From assembly GCF_009903685.1 (NCBI RefSeq), contig NZ_JAAABI010000001.1:434001-498000 (forward strand): DNA of 64,000 nucleotides. The letters are read 5' to 3'. Made by a program: the position numbers and the translations under genes. Below, piece after piece: positions 39,463-49,237 of the stretch (position 1 is the stretch's first letter; each line of letters begins with the position of its first letter). Origin of the DNA: Flagellimonas ochracea. GTDB lineage: Bacteria > Bacteroidota > Bacteroidia > Flavobacteriales > Flavobacteriaceae. The notes below the pieces were generated by a model. It had not been told where the DNA came from, ran no database searches, and worked only from the letters and a program-made list of their open reading frames with translations.

Positions 39463-40647
39463 TTAGTTAAATTGGTGTTGACTCACAATGCTCTTGAGTC
39501 GGGCCTTCAGGTCTTCTCCGGCATCATATACCATTTGCTCATTACTGGGAAAAGGCACCGCCCTTAAATCCAGCAAAGCAATTAAATCAGTATCCAAGGC
39601 TCTTCGGTCTCCTTGATAGTTGGCATATATATGCTCAAAGACAAACTCGCTGGATAGGGGATAGGAGTTGATTTCCTGTCCGCTCCTAAGGTCCGTAAAA
39701 CGTACCTTGGCTCCAATCTGGGCACTTTTAAATTGAGTGAACCTATAAAAATTACACTGTACCGTTCTAAATCGGTCCACTTGAATTCGATTTCCAAGAC
39801 TATCCTTTACGGCGTTTCCTTCCTCATCCAATAGGTACTCATAGCCATCCTTAATTTGTTTTTCCTTGATGATTTGGGTCTCGTTCACCTGCTCGGGCGA
39901 TATATTGATTTCCATAAAATCGAGGTTCATGGCATAGTCATACTTCACATCGGATAGCGGATTGGTATGATATTGCATCCAAAAATTATCTATGCCATAT
40001 GCGTTGAAATCCAAAAGCTCACTTTCAAGCCGTTCGGGAATGATTTGCTGAGTGGCGTTTCCTATTTCCACCTTTACATATTCCAAACCTCTTTGATAGG
40101 CTTCATTCATTTTCCCCACAACATCTTTATATCCTGGATTAATGTCCTGAAGATATTTCAAATCGTCGTAAGCAGCTCTATAATCGGCTTTCTGTCTTGC
40201 AGAAGTCAAAAGCATGGAAGCGTTATCGTACAAATATTCCGATAGGTCTTCTTTAACGGCAAGAATGTCTCTGTCATAATTCTTAAAAGAAAATCGCGCT
40301 TCCCGGCCTTCATCATAAATTGGCAATGGCAAAAGGGGCCTGATACGTTGTTGTATACCCCTTAGCTGTTGATACTTTTTAAATATCCTCTCTAAATTGG
40401 CAGGATTTCCATCTTGTTGTAAAAAGGAAATCTGCTGTAGCTCACGGTCGGTGAACTTGGCAAAGGCCTCTTCCAATAGCAATACATAATCTTGATGGCC
40501 TTTCTTGGTCTTATTGTCTGCCAAGTTCTTGATGGCCTTGTTCATTGCAGTCATATAGTTACCGCTATTCAGGGCTTCCTGTGTTTTCTTGACACCGCTA
40601 CATGCGGCAAGAACAATCAATGTGGTTAAGAGTAGTATTCTTTTCAT
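39463..40647 (-). CDS. Unknown lipoprotein with TPR-like helices
   Basis: 394 residues. The signal ends in a lipobox LAAC (Cys16). The first half is helical and TPR-like (ALNSGNYMTAMNKAIKNL, QKADYRAAYDDLKYLQDI, NPGYKDVVGKMNEAYQRG); the second half is beta-rich (VQCNFYRFTQFKSAQIG, SYPLSSEFVFEHIYANY). No named family. Probably anchored in the cell envelope. Single gene, 239 bases from glyA on the other strand. Confidence 0.75.
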   Translation of the reverse strand: MKRILLLTTLIVLAACSGVKKTQEALNSGNYMTAMNKAIKNLADNKTKKGHQDYVLLLEEAFAKFTDRELQQISFLQQDGNPANLERIFKKYQQLRGIQQRIRPLLPLPIYDEGREARFSFKNYDRDILAVKEDLSEYLYDNASMLLTSARQKADYRAAYDDLKYLQDINPGYKDVVGKMNEAYQRGLEYVKVEIGNATQQIIPERLESELLDFNAYGIDNFWMQYHTNPLSDVKYDYAMNLDFMEINISPEQVNETQIIKEKQIKDGYEYLLDEEGNAVKDSLGNRIQVDRFRTVQCNFYRFTQFKSAQIGAKVRFTDLRSGQEINSYPLSSEFVFEHIYANYQGDRRALDTDLIALLDLRAVPFPSNEQMVYDAGEDLKARLKSIVSQHQFN

Positions 40648-40886
40648 GGTTTCAGATTTTATTGGTTACATGTTGGTTTTTTCAATTGCTGTGCCAAAAA
40701 CCATCATTGTAGTAACGAAAAAGGATGAACGGTAGTATATCATCGGTGTAAAACCCAAAAACTGGAAAGTCTTTGATTTTTGATGCATTGTTAATTGTTG
40801 TTTGATAAAAACTTAGGGTACCGCGTTTTTTTTGGTTTCAAATCAACATCGTATTTGTAATTTTAGCCTTTCTTAATTTTAGATAA

Positions 40887-42161
40887 ATGCAAAGAGATCA
40901 TCAGGTTTTTGACCTTATAGCAAAGGAAAAGGAGAGACAGATTGAAGGGATAGAACTTATCGCCTCTGAAAACTTTACCAGTCCCCAGGTAATGGAGGCC
41001 GCTGGATCTGTACTGACCAACAAATATGCTGAGGGCTATCCAGGGAAACGCTACTACGGCGGTTGCGAAGTTGTAGATGAAGTGGAACAGCTTGCCATTG
41101 ATAGGGCCAAGGCTCTTTTTGGGGCGGAGTATGCCAATGTACAACCACATTCCGGGTCGCAAGCCAATGCGGCAGTCTACCATGCATGTTTGCAGCCTGG
41201 TGACACTATTTTAGGTTTTGATTTATCACATGGAGGGCATTTAACGCATGGCTCTCCTGTTAATTTTTCGGGAAAACTATATCGTCCTGTTTTTTATGGA
41301 GTAGATGAAGGGACCGGGACATTGAATTATGACAAAATCCAAGAAATTGCGGATAAGGAAAAACCCAAATTGATCATTGCAGGAGCGTCGGCCTATTCAC
41401 GGGATATGGATTTTAAACGTTTTAGGGAAATTGCTGATAGCGTGGACGCCATTTTGCTGGGCGATATTTCCCATCCTGCAGGGTTGATAGCTAAGGGAAT
41501 TCTCAACGATCCCATTCCACATTGCCATGTTGTTACCACAACCACCCATAAAACCTTAAGGGGCCCTCGTGGCGGGTTGATTTTAATGGGAAAAAATTTC
41601 GACAATCCTTTTGGTATTACTTTGAAGAGTGGAAAATTGAGAAAGATGTCCGGGCTTTTGGATTTGGCGGTATTTCCGGGCAATCAAGGAGGTCCGTTGG
41701 AGCATATTATTGCCGCAAAAGCAATTGCTTTTGGGGAAGCACTTTCTGATGATTTTTTGCATTATATGTTACAAGTGAAGAAAAATGCAGAGGCTATGGC
41801 CAAAGCCTTCATGAAAAAGGATTACAAAGTAATTTCAGGCGGTACGGACAACCACATGATGTTGATTGACCTAAGAAACAAGAATATTACCGGAAAAGAT
41901 GCTGAAAAAGCGCTGGAAAAGGCTGCCATCACGGCGAACAAGAATATGGTGCCTTTTGATGACCAATCCCCTTTCATCACATCGGGAATCCGATTTGGCA
42001 CCCCGGCCATCACTACCCGAGGTCTAAAAGAAGAACACATGGAAACCATTGTGGAGTTTATTGATCAGGTAATCATGAAACCGGATAATGAGGAGGTAAT
42101 TGCTCAAATAAAACAAAAGGTCAATGACTTGATGAAGTCACGACCTTTGTTCAATGGGTAA
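40887..42161 (+). CDS. glyA: GlyA, serine hydroxymethyltransferase
   Basis: 424-residue PLP enzyme interconverting serine and glycine with tetrahydrofolate, the main source of one-carbon units. The PLP lysine is Lys222 in [25 protein letters not shown] and YPGKRYYGG are standard. Possible promoter TTG 40832-40834, spacer 23, TAATTTTA 40858-40865 (one mismatch). The following gene is convergent. Confidence 0.97.
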   Translation: MQRDHQVFDLIAKEKERQIEGIELIASENFTSPQVMEAAGSVLTNKYAEGYPGKRYYGGCEVVDEVEQLAIDRAKALFGAEYANVQPHSGSQANAAVYHACLQPGDTILGFDLSHGGHLTHGSPVNFSGKLYRPVFYGVDEGTGTLNYDKIQEIADKEKPKLIIAGASAYSRDMDFKRFREIADSVDAILLGDISHPAGLIAKGILNDPIPHCHVVTTTTHKTLRGPRGGLILMGKNFDNPFGITLKSGKLRKMSGLLDLAVFPGNQGGPLEHIIAAKAIAFGEALSDDFLHYMLQVKKNAEAMAKAFMKKDYKVISGGTDNHMMLIDLRNKNITGKDAEKALEKAAITANKNMVPFDDQSPFITSGIRFGTPAITTRGLKEEHMETIVEFIDQVIMKPDNEEVIAQIKQKVNDLMKSRPLFNG

Positions 42162-42183
42162 TTGTAGGATATTTACTTGTAGC

Positions 42184-42840
42184 TTATTCCAATAAAAAAA
42201 GATCTTCGTTACAAAATTGCTTGTTTTCCAAGTCGTATACCATAACCCGGTGTTTTATGCCCTCTTCAAAATACAACCCCCAATAGCTAAAATAATTGTT
42301 TTGTTCTTTTTCCAGACCTGGTATGTCTGGGAGGGTATCCTCAAAGACGGGAACAAAAATTTCATAGGGCATTTCGGTCAGTCCTTTGGTAAAATAGACG
42401 AAGTGTTCGCTTACCTTGGTAATTATCTGCTCCAACTGCTCAGGGATGCTTTGGTCATACAGTTGAGTAATGATGATGGATGTGTCCAAAAAATTCAAGG
42501 AAATTTCCGAAAGCTCCAATGTATTGTCGTTACACTGGTTCAACCTATTAAAGGTCTCCAAAAAGGATAGTACCGGTTTGCTACCATTATCAGCACTATT
42601 AAAACCACCCCAACTTCCACTATTAAAATGGTGAAGACCTACCGTTAGGCCAAAATTGCAACATATATCAAGAATTAGTTCAGTTTTTTTACTTTCCTGT
42701 GAGTGCTTAAAGAGGAGTTTGGTTTCCGAAAAAAAATCTCTGTCAACCGAATTCATGAATTCCACTAGACCTTTGGTAATTCCTTTATCAGGGTTGATTT
42801 CGTTAAAAAAATAGGGATCGGTATTGTTTGGTATCGACAT
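42184..42840 (-). CDS. Unknown protein
   Basis: 218 residues, acidic, no signal or membrane segment. Notable segments: ILDICCNFGLTVGLHHFNSGSW and the FVPVFEDTLPDIPG loop. I recognise no family. It is 171 bases downstream of the response regulator on the same strand; that spacer is AT-rich and holds only a weak hairpin. Could be regulated with the signalling genes, but nothing proves it. Confidence 0.65.
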   Translation of the reverse strand: MSIPNNTDPYFFNEINPDKGITKGLVEFMNSVDRDFFSETKLLFKHSQESKKTELILDICCNFGLTVGLHHFNSGSWGGFNSADNGSKPVLSFLETFNRLNQCNDNTLELSEISLNFLDTSIIITQLYDQSIPEQLEQIITKVSEHFVYFTKGLTEMPYEIFVPVFEDTLPDIPGLEKEQNNYFSYWGLYFEEGIKHRVMVYDLENKQFCNEDLFLLE

Positions 42841-43011
42841 TGAATCACTTTCAATATTAGCTATACTAAAATTAAAGTGAATCTTTTTTTTGGGATTACA
42901 GCAAATCCTTAAAAATTCTATGGATTTTATACATTTTGTAGGTTTTTTTGGTCAAAAGCAGTAAAAAAGACACATAAAGCCAAAAAACGTCAGATTAGCC
43001 GTTTTTTTTAT

Positions 43012-43710
43012 TTAAATAAAACCTTTGTTTTTAGCGGCCAAAATTAGAGCGAGGTCGTTTTCATTTTCCGTTCCAAACAGCGTTTTTAAATGACGCTTCC
43101 TGTTCTCGATGGAAGAGGGGGACAACCGGATAAATTTTTCCAAATCTTTCGTTTTGGTGCCTTTCGATAGGTGAAAGAGTATTTTTCGGTCTTTTTCATC
43201 GAGTTCTATATCATTGGCCATTTTTTTTCTGATGGCCCCTAAAGCTTTTGAAGAATAGTAGGGTGGGTCAAGCACAATGGTTTTAACGGCATCTTCCAAA
43301 CTCTTGGGATCAATATCGGTTTTTACCAGATAGCCATCTGGGTCTACAGTTTTTAAGATGCTATTGATCCTGAAGTTATCACTGAAGGAGGACATGTAGA
43401 CTATCTTGGTCTCTGGAACCAGCTTTCGTGCCAAAATGCCCAAATCCTCACCTGTGTAGGGTTGGTCTTCGTTGGGAGCGAACAGTTGTACATCCAAAAA
43501 AAGAATATCGTACTTGAAGGAGTCAACAGAATCTTCAATTATTTTTTTCGCAGACTCAAAAGTAGTGGCGGTGTCCACAATAATGTTATATCCATCAAAT
43601 TCCACATCTTCCAAAATGAACTTATAGCCCAATATGGTTATTTCGTGGTCGTCCACAGCCAATATGCGCAGAGTTTTGGTCGCTTCCTCGGTGTGTTCTG
43701 GATTAGACAT
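43012..43710 (-). CDS. NarL/LuxR-type response regulator
   Basis: 232 residues. Receiver with AVDDHE (15-20), phosphoacceptor Asp in ILFLDVQLF (about 76) and Lys in YLVKTD; C-terminal helix-turn-helix (about 165-230: ILFHLSKGTKTKDLEKFIRLSPSSIENRKRHLKTLF). Its start overlaps the stop of the kinase gene by eight bases, so it is the kinase's partner. Confidence 0.92.
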   Translation of the reverse strand: MSNPEHTEEATKTLRILAVDDHEITILGYKFILEDVEFDGYNIIVDTATTFESAKKIIEDSVDSFKYDILFLDVQLFAPNEDQPYTGEDLGILARKLVPETKIVYMSSFSDNFRINSILKTVDPDGYLVKTDIDPKSLEDAVKTIVLDPPYYSSKALGAIRKKMANDIELDEKDRKILFHLSKGTKTKDLEKFIRLSPSSIENRKRHLKTLFGTENENDLALILAAKNKGFI

Positions 43711-45799
43711 TGAGTGCTTGTTTTGTTTTTTTAGTCTCTTTTGAATCTTTCAATAGGGTTGGACTGCTGGGAATTTGAACCCAAATGGCAGTTCCCTTAC
43801 CTTTTGTACTGTCTACCTTCAAGGTACCCTTTAGTTTTTTTACCCTCGATGCGACATTTCTGAGGCCAATCCCTTTTTTTGCCTTGTTCGTATCAAAGCC
43901 AATGCCGTTGTCGGCAATACTCAATTCCAACATGTCATCGTCAACTTTCATTGCAATATCCACTTGGGTGCATTGCGCGTGTTTTACACAATTTTGTAAC
44001 GTTTCTTGAACAATACGATAGATATTGATTTTGGTGTCACCAGAAAGGCTGTCCCAATCTACCTTGGAACTGTATGTGAAATTACACAAGATTCCAGAGG
44101 ATTTGCCAATGTCATCTATCAAATCTTCTAACGATACAATAAAATTATAAAATTTTTGATAGGAGGCATTACTGAGCTCATGGGAAATGGTCCTGATTTC
44201 CTCTTCCACCTCCCGTAATTTTTCTATGAAATCGGCTCGTTTTTCCACGGCACCGGGGTCGCCTTTTCCATTGAGGCCGCTTAGAATAAGCCGAATACCC
44301 AACATTTGGCCCAAAATGCCGTCATGTAGTTCTTCCGAAATACGCTTTTGCTCCAATTGTTTACCCTCCTTGAGTTTGCCCTGTTGCGAAAGCATCAGGT
44401 TGTAGATTTCCTGATTGCTCTCTTGTTGCTTTTGTTTGAATTTGAGCCTGTTGTTGTGTACCCGCTGGGTAACGATGATTATGGTTGCCACACCCATAAA
44501 AATCAAGGCCAATGCCGCTGCTATCCATATTTGCCGCTGACGGGTGAGAAACTTGTTTTCCTCAATTACCTCGTCAGTCTCCAAACGGATCCGGGCAAAC
44601 TTGTCCCTTTTGGCGCGCTCCTCTGCCTTTATGGTCTCGTTCAGGTTGTAGTAGGCATTGGAATAGGCCACAGCGTTTTCACTGTCCCATTGGGTAAGCA
44701 GTCGAAGCACCTCCAACAAGCGATCATTATTGCTGGTCTCTTGCGCAATATTTCGCGACTCTTGGGCATATTGAATGGCTAGGGCGGTATCACCTTGGGA
44801 CATTTTCAGTTCGGCATAGTACTGCTTTGCCCGGGCTTTGCTATATAAGTCGCCAACACTATCGTGAATTTTGATGGCGGTTTCTAAATATTCATTAACA
44901 TTATCCACGTTTTCACCTTCCTTAAAAATAGAGTAGGCGTAGCCTGCAAGCGCTAAAGAATACAATTCTGGAGCAGTTTTTCTCAGTTTGTCATCCGTTA
45001 TAAGTTTTTGCAATGCCTTTTTTCCATCAGAATATTCTTCCATATTTAAAAACTCATCTGCAATGTTGTTTTGATTTTGCCAGACGAACCTAGTTTTGTT
45101 TGTCGATTCTAGAAACCTAATTTGGGATTTAGCTTTTTCAAAATACTCTAAAGCTTTCGTGTTGTTATCCATACCGCTAGCAATAATACCCAAAACGTTG
45201 TAGCAGTTATAAATTCTGAGCTGGTCATCCAAATCATCAAAAATCTTTAAGGCTTTGGTCATACTAATTTCTGCGCCCAAATAATCCTTATAAGAATTCT
45301 GAATGTTTCCCATACTATATAGCATGCGACCTTGCAGTGAACGAGAGGTGGAATCCATGGGCATTTTGTCAAAGCTTCGATAAGCACTTCTAAAGTGAAA
45401 ATAAGCACTGTCCAACACCCCATAATCACGAAAAAAGGAAGCCAAATCCCAATGGGACTCTCCCAAGGTCTTGTAAAGCTGAGCCCTTTGTGACAAATCT
45501 TGAACTTTCCTATTCATGCTTCTAAAAGCTGAGGAATCTTCTATCTTTTTATACGCTAAGGATATTCGAGAAAGGTGGTCTAGCCGTGTAGTGTCATTGT
45601 CTATTTGATTGGCCAAGTTTTCCGCCTGTTGCAAAAAGGATTTACGTTCTTCCATAAACAGTTCTGTACTGTCCTTAGAAATGGAAATCCAACTCTCAAT
45701 TTTTTTGGATAGCGGATTTTCTTCCTGTACTTGTTGCTTTCCATTATGCCCGCATGCAGTAAATAGTAAAATGAATAGTATGAAGAAGCTGTTTTTCAA
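43703..45799 (-). CDS. TPR-containing sensor histidine kinase (HisKA_3 type)
   Basis: 698 residues. The N-terminus looks like a lipoprotein signal (FTAC, Cys16), then TPR-like repeats (about 60-400), a coiled coil, one membrane helix (about 424-444), HisKA_3 with His near 490 in ISEELHDGILGQ, and an HATPase with DNGIGFD and GIGLRNVASRV. Signals to the LuxR-type regulator encoded by the overlapping next gene. The sensor part is outside the cytoplasm and probably binds a peptide or protein. Confidence 0.9.
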   Translation of the reverse strand: MKNSFFILFILLFTACGHNGKQQVQEENPLSKKIESWISISKDSTELFMEERKSFLQQAENLANQIDNDTTRLDHLSRISLAYKKIEDSSAFRSMNRKVQDLSQRAQLYKTLGESHWDLASFFRDYGVLDSAYFHFRSAYRSFDKMPMDSTSRSLQGRMLYSMGNIQNSYKDYLGAEISMTKALKIFDDLDDQLRIYNCYNVLGIIASGMDNNTKALEYFEKAKSQIRFLESTNKTRFVWQNQNNIADEFLNMEEYSDGKKALQKLITDDKLRKTAPELYSLALAGYAYSIFKEGENVDNVNEYLETAIKIHDSVGDLYSKARAKQYYAELKMSQGDTALAIQYAQESRNIAQETSNNDRLLEVLRLLTQWDSENAVAYSNAYYNLNETIKAEERAKRDKFARIRLETDEVIEENKFLTRQRQIWIAAALALIFMGVATIIIVTQRVHNNRLKFKQKQQESNQEIYNLMLSQQGKLKEGKQLEQKRISEELHDGILGQMLGIRLILSGLNGKGDPGAVEKRADFIEKLREVEEEIRTISHELSNASYQKFYNFIVSLEDLIDDIGKSSGILCNFTYSSKVDWDSLSGDTKINIYRIVQETLQNCVKHAQCTQVDIAMKVDDDMLELSIADNGIGFDTNKAKKGIGLRNVASRVKKLKGTLKVDSTKGKGTAIWVQIPSSPTLLKDSKETKKTKQALNV

Positions 45800-45851
45800 T
45801 AGAATGTACTAAAAATCAAATGTTGGTTACCATCTTTTACTACAAGGTACT

Positions 45852-45886
45852 AAAAAAGCCCCAAACCCTTCCGGGATATGGGGCTA
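45852..45886 (-). terminator. Terminator after the microprotein pair
   Basis: On the minus strand: AGCCCCA / TGGGGCT stem (45857-45863 and 45879-45885), inner CCC/GGG pairing, then six T. It ends the 46303-45906 transcript and separates it from the kinase gene. Confidence 0.75.
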
Positions 45887-45905
45887 TAAATCTAGAATAC
45901 ATTTG

Positions 45906-46136
45906 CTATAATTTGCGATCCTCATCCATAGTATACGGCAACTGAGGCACCACTTCTTTTACAGTTTGGGGTCTAATAGGTTCCCTGAGTTGTTTTTGTT
46001 GTAGTTTAGCTATTTTGAACCACAAGTTTGTGACCATTTCATTGTCATTCATGGCATATTGTATCGAAAACATTCCCAAAAACCAAATATTGATTACAAG
46101 AACAATCCATATTCGGACTAATTTTGCCCAATACAT
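45906..46136 (-). CDS. Small single-helix membrane protein
   Basis: 76 residues: one membrane helix (about 8-28, RIWIVLVINIWFLGMFSIQY) and a basic then acidic soluble tail (KIAKLQQKQLREPIRPQT). No family recognised. It starts eight bases after the 52-residue lipoprotein gene and shares its terminator. Confidence 0.65.
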   Translation of the reverse strand: MYWAKLVRIWIVLVINIWFLGMFSIQYAMNDNEMVTNLWFKIAKLQQKQLREPIRPQTVKEVVPQLPYTMDEDRKL

Positions 46137-46144
46137 GGAACTAG

Positions 46145-46303
46145 CTATTGTCTATCATCATCATTTGCTTCTTTTCCGTCAGTAGCCTCCTGATCTAAAC
46201 TTGCAAAAAGGCTTTCGGCTTCCTGAACATCGGTTTCGGCTTCACAAGAGAACATTCCTAAGGTAAAAAGGGCCACGGCTGCAATAGTTAAAACTTTTTT
46301 CAT
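46145..46303 (-). CDS. 52-residue secreted microprotein
   Basis: MKKVLTIAAVALFTLGMFSC opens with a classic signal whose Cys20 could be lipid-modified (MFSC); the remaining 32 residues are strongly acidic and contain QEAESLFASLDQEATDG. The frame is complete, ATG 46303 to TAG 46145. It is followed after eight bases by the single-helix membrane protein gene. It was too short for a standard ORF cut-off. Function unknown. Confidence 0.7.
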   Translation of the reverse strand: MKKVLTIAAVALFTLGMFSCEAETDVQEAESLFASLDQEATDGKEANDDDRQ

Positions 46304-46439
46304 AGTCTACGTTTTAAAGTTAAAAATTGGTTTATGCAGCCAAAATAACACTCAATAAAACGTATGTAGCGGAGTGCACTGGGGTTTTAGTATTTACCCA
46401 GCTTCTGTTAGAATTTTACGGAAATCTGAAAGAATTTGT

Positions 46440-47174
46440 CTAATTCAATGCCTTAATTGCTGTTTTGGACAGCATTTCCTTTAAGGCATCTATTTTGTCC
46501 CGATAGGTTTTGGTAAAGGGAATTTCCTCCTGCCGTTCATTACGCAAAGTGCAGATGGACTTACCATAATTAATGCGCGAAACATAGGTGCTGTTCAAAA
46601 TATAGCTTTGGTGAATGCGAATGAAGCTTTTAGGCAGCGTATCCTCAAAAGATTTCAATGTTTTGAAAGCACTTACCACACGGCCATCCTTCATAAAAAA
46701 ATCTGTGGTGTTGTTATCCGACTTCAAATACAATATTTCCCGCGTGTCCAAGTATCTGTAGTCCTTATATGATTTAAGACAGATGGTGGAAGGCAGTATT
46801 TGTTTTGGATGTCTTTTGCGAAGCCGCATTATGGATTTTCGAATATCGAATTCGTTGTGTGGAAGGATCCAATAATCAAAGAACCCACTTTTGATGGCGT
46901 TGTAGGCATATTTTTTGGTTTTGGAGAACCCTATCATAATGGGCAGTGTTTGAATGTATTCGTTTAACTCCGTGACCATTTGAAAGTAGGACATACCCTG
47001 TTCGCCCAAATTTACCAAAACCACATCTGGAGTATGCTTAAGTATGGTGTTAAGACCATCAGATGGATTCTGGGCCATGCCCGCACATGTAAAATCATCA
47101 TATTCTTCCAAATATAGTTGTATTTGCAGTTTGGAAGAAGCATCAGAATCTATTATCACGTAGGTATAATCCAT
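46440..47174 (-). CDS. LytTR-type regulator with degenerate receiver
   Basis: 244 residues. The N-terminal receiver-like domain (1-115) has Asn55 where the phosphorylated Asp should be (DVVLVNLG) and Leu104 in place of the conserved Lys (DYWILPHN); it keeps Asp9 and Ser84. The C-terminal LytTR DNA-binding domain (about 135-235) has YLKSDNNTTDFF and SFIRIHQSYILNSTYVSRI. It probably works without phosphorylation. Located 136 bases upstream of the microprotein pair. Confidence 0.9.
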   Translation of the reverse strand: MDYTYVIIDSDASSKLQIQLYLEEYDDFTCAGMAQNPSDGLNTILKHTPDVVLVNLGEQGMSYFQMVTELNEYIQTLPIMIGFSKTKKYAYNAIKSGFFDYWILPHNEFDIRKSIMRLRKRHPKQILPSTICLKSYKDYRYLDTREILYLKSDNNTTDFFMKDGRVVSAFKTLKSFEDTLPKSFIRIHQSYILNSTYVSRINYGKSICTLRNERQEEIPFTKTYRDKIDALKEMLSKTAIKALN

Positions 47175-47303
47175 GGGTAATGTGCTGGGTGCAAGTTACT
47201 AACAGCTAATAAAAAACGATTGCAGTTTTTCCTTAAAAAAACTATGGATTATCCTCAAAATCAGGAAGTTTTCTTACGGAGCCTTTATTTTTTTCCTAAA
47301 ATC

Positions 47304-48848
47304 CTAATTCTCAGCAACGAACTCATAAGCACCAATATCCGGATTTTGGCTTCGATTATTTCCCAAGATATCCATCGGAACGGGATTGGCAATATTAGGT
47401 TCCGCCGCATCAATTGCCGCAGAGCCAGGTCCAATTTGAAATTGGTTTTGAAATGGCTGAAGAAAGTTCGGAGGTTGATTCAAAAGAATATTCAGGTAAC
47501 GGGCGGCATCGTCAAAATCGAATAAGGGGTCCGATGCGAACTGATTGTCAGCATCCTCCAACTGAATCAGGCAGTTTTGGAAACGAAAATTGAAATCTGC
47601 ACTCGAATCTTGTGTTAGTGCCAGCTCTTTTGTGGAGCTTCCGCCCACAATGCAATTAATGAAATCGGCGTTAACAAGATCAGCTGATTCGAGGCCCTTG
47701 GAATTGGATAGTTGTAAGGCAGGACCAGCTCTAAAGCCATTGCTCCAATAGTTGGCCACAGTACAGTGCGTAAACTGATGATTTCCACCCAAATCAAGAG
47801 TCAAGGAGGTGTTTCCCGCACTGCCCAACACTGTATTTTCGGCAATAATAAATGCAGAAGTGGCCCAAAAATTACTGTTTAAACTATTGTATATCTGTGA
47901 GTTGCGAATTGTGAGTGTAGGTGTATCCCACGGATTTGTCCCTTGCACCCGAAGACCTGTGGTTCCATTTTTTAAAGTGAGATGATTAATTTGATTGTCC
48001 ACACTTCCCTCTTGTATCCAAACAGTTCCCCACTGACCGGGTTCGTTTGCATAGGTGGTCTCCAACCGATCGCCCTCAAAGATGACCTCGTTTTCCAAAA
48101 GTTCTTGGTCCAGGCTCAAGGCACCGTTGATTTGTAGGTTGGCTCCCGCATTTACCACAATACCGGAATTATTGTGAAAATGAACCCGAGTTCCAGGTTC
48201 CATGGTCAACGTAGTGCTCTCTGCAACAGCGGCATATCCATAAATCACATAAGGTTTCTCATTGGTAAAAGCTAGTTGATTGGGCTCCAGAACAAATCCT
48301 TGGACCTTAATTTCGTTGCCTGCCTCGTCCAATCCCAAAACAAGTGTCTGTTTGCTGCCGTTGGAAAGGGTGGAAGGGAATAGGAATATGGCATCCTTTA
48401 CCAAAGTGACCAATGCAATCTTTTGAGTAGAATTTTCACTTCCAAAAAGCAGATCTTCCGTATACAAGAATTCATTTTCAAAAGTTTCAGAAATGTCAAA
48501 TGTGGTTTCTATAAAAACAAAAAGACTGTCCCTGGCCAACAAGGGAATGTCTTCAAACTCTTTTCCTGCTATACCGTCCACATTGAGTCGGTAGCTGCTT
48601 TTCTGTCCATTTTCCAGACCTACGAAGGGAATCAGGATGTCTTCGTCAGAAGTATTGTAGACTTTTAAGGTATACGTGCTACTGCCAATATTGGTGAATA
48701 CGGTATCCAGAAACACGGTATCCTTGGAAAAACGAAGATTTCCTGAACTGGGGACATAATTAAAATCTTCCCGGCAAGAACTCAGCAGAAATACCGAAAT
48801 GAGGGTCAATGCTACTGCCAATCCCAAAGAAAATGAATGTTTCGCCAT
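47304..48848 (-). CDS. Parallel beta-helix lipoprotein (choice-of-anchor Q type)
   Basis: 514 residues. The signal ends in a lipobox LSSC (Cys24). An N-terminal domain is followed by beta-helix-like coils (about 195-450: MEPGTRVHFHNNSGIVVNAG, HLTLKNGTTGLRVQG, CTVANYWSNGF), and the end DIGAYEFVAEN is a signature of the choice-of-anchor Q family. Probably a surface carbohydrate-binding or structural protein. Its start overlaps the thioesterase stop by one base. Confidence 0.82.
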   Translation of the reverse strand: MAKHSFSLGLAVALTLISVFLLSSCREDFNYVPSSGNLRFSKDTVFLDTVFTNIGSSTYTLKVYNTSDEDILIPFVGLENGQKSSYRLNVDGIAGKEFEDIPLLARDSLFVFIETTFDISETFENEFLYTEDLLFGSENSTQKIALVTLVKDAIFLFPSTLSNGSKQTLVLGLDEAGNEIKVQGFVLEPNQLAFTNEKPYVIYGYAAVAESTTLTMEPGTRVHFHNNSGIVVNAGANLQINGALSLDQELLENEVIFEGDRLETTYANEPGQWGTVWIQEGSVDNQINHLTLKNGTTGLRVQGTNPWDTPTLTIRNSQIYNSLNSNFWATSAFIIAENTVLGSAGNTSLTLDLGGNHQFTHCTVANYWSNGFRAGPALQLSNSKGLESADLVNADFINCIVGGSSTKELALTQDSSADFNFRFQNCLIQLEDADNQFASDPLFDFDDAARYLNILLNQPPNFLQPFQNQFQIGPGSAAIDAAEPNIANPVPMDILGNNRSQNPDIGAYEFVAEN

Positions 48849-49237
48849 TATTGGAATAATTCTTTAACGGATTCCGGTACCCGCTTCGGTCTGAAACTTT
48901 GGCCATTTAAAAGACACCATTCCGTACTAGCGCTAACTAAAAGTTGCCCTGTTTTATTGTTCTTTATTTCCACAATTCGAGTGGAGATGGGGCCCTTATT
49001 TTCTTTGATATAGGTTTCAAGTGCAACGGAATCTCCCAGAACGGCTGATTGGTGGTATGTGATGTTGTGGTTTTTTACAACCCAAATCATTTTTTGGCGT
49101 ATTTCGGGAGAGGTGACCTTAAACCAGTGACTTTTAGAAATATCTTGAATCCATTGCACGTATCGCACATTGTTTACGTGTTTCAGTTCATCCAAATCAT
49201 CTTGGGTAACTTCACGGACTTCCGAATAGCGACGCAT
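48848..49237 (-). CDS. Hotdog-fold acyl-CoA thioesterase
   Basis: 129 residues matching the 4HBT/YbgC-type family: DELKHVNNVRYVQWI with the catalytic-region Asp/Asn, then YKQSAV-like YHQSAVLGDSVALET and STEWCLL. Hydrolyses an acyl-CoA; chain length unknown. It overlaps both neighbours by one base (TAATG), so the three genes form one unit. Confidence 0.88.
   Translation of the reverse strand: MRRYSEVREVTQDDLDELKHVNNVRYVQWIQDISKSHWFKVTSPEIRQKMIWVVKNHNITYHQSAVLGDSVALETYIKENKGPISTRIVEIKNNKTGQLLVSASTEWCLLNGQSFRPKRVPESVKELFQ

Noticed and set aside
42982-43007. Terminator-like AAAAAACG / CGTTTTTT hairpin after the LuxR-type regulator gene
   Set aside because: Only two G-C pairs in the stem; too weak to call.
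44348-44782. 144-codon plus-strand frame inside the TPR histidine kinase gene
   Set aside because: Antisense shadow; cysteine- and leucine-rich composition with no family resemblance.
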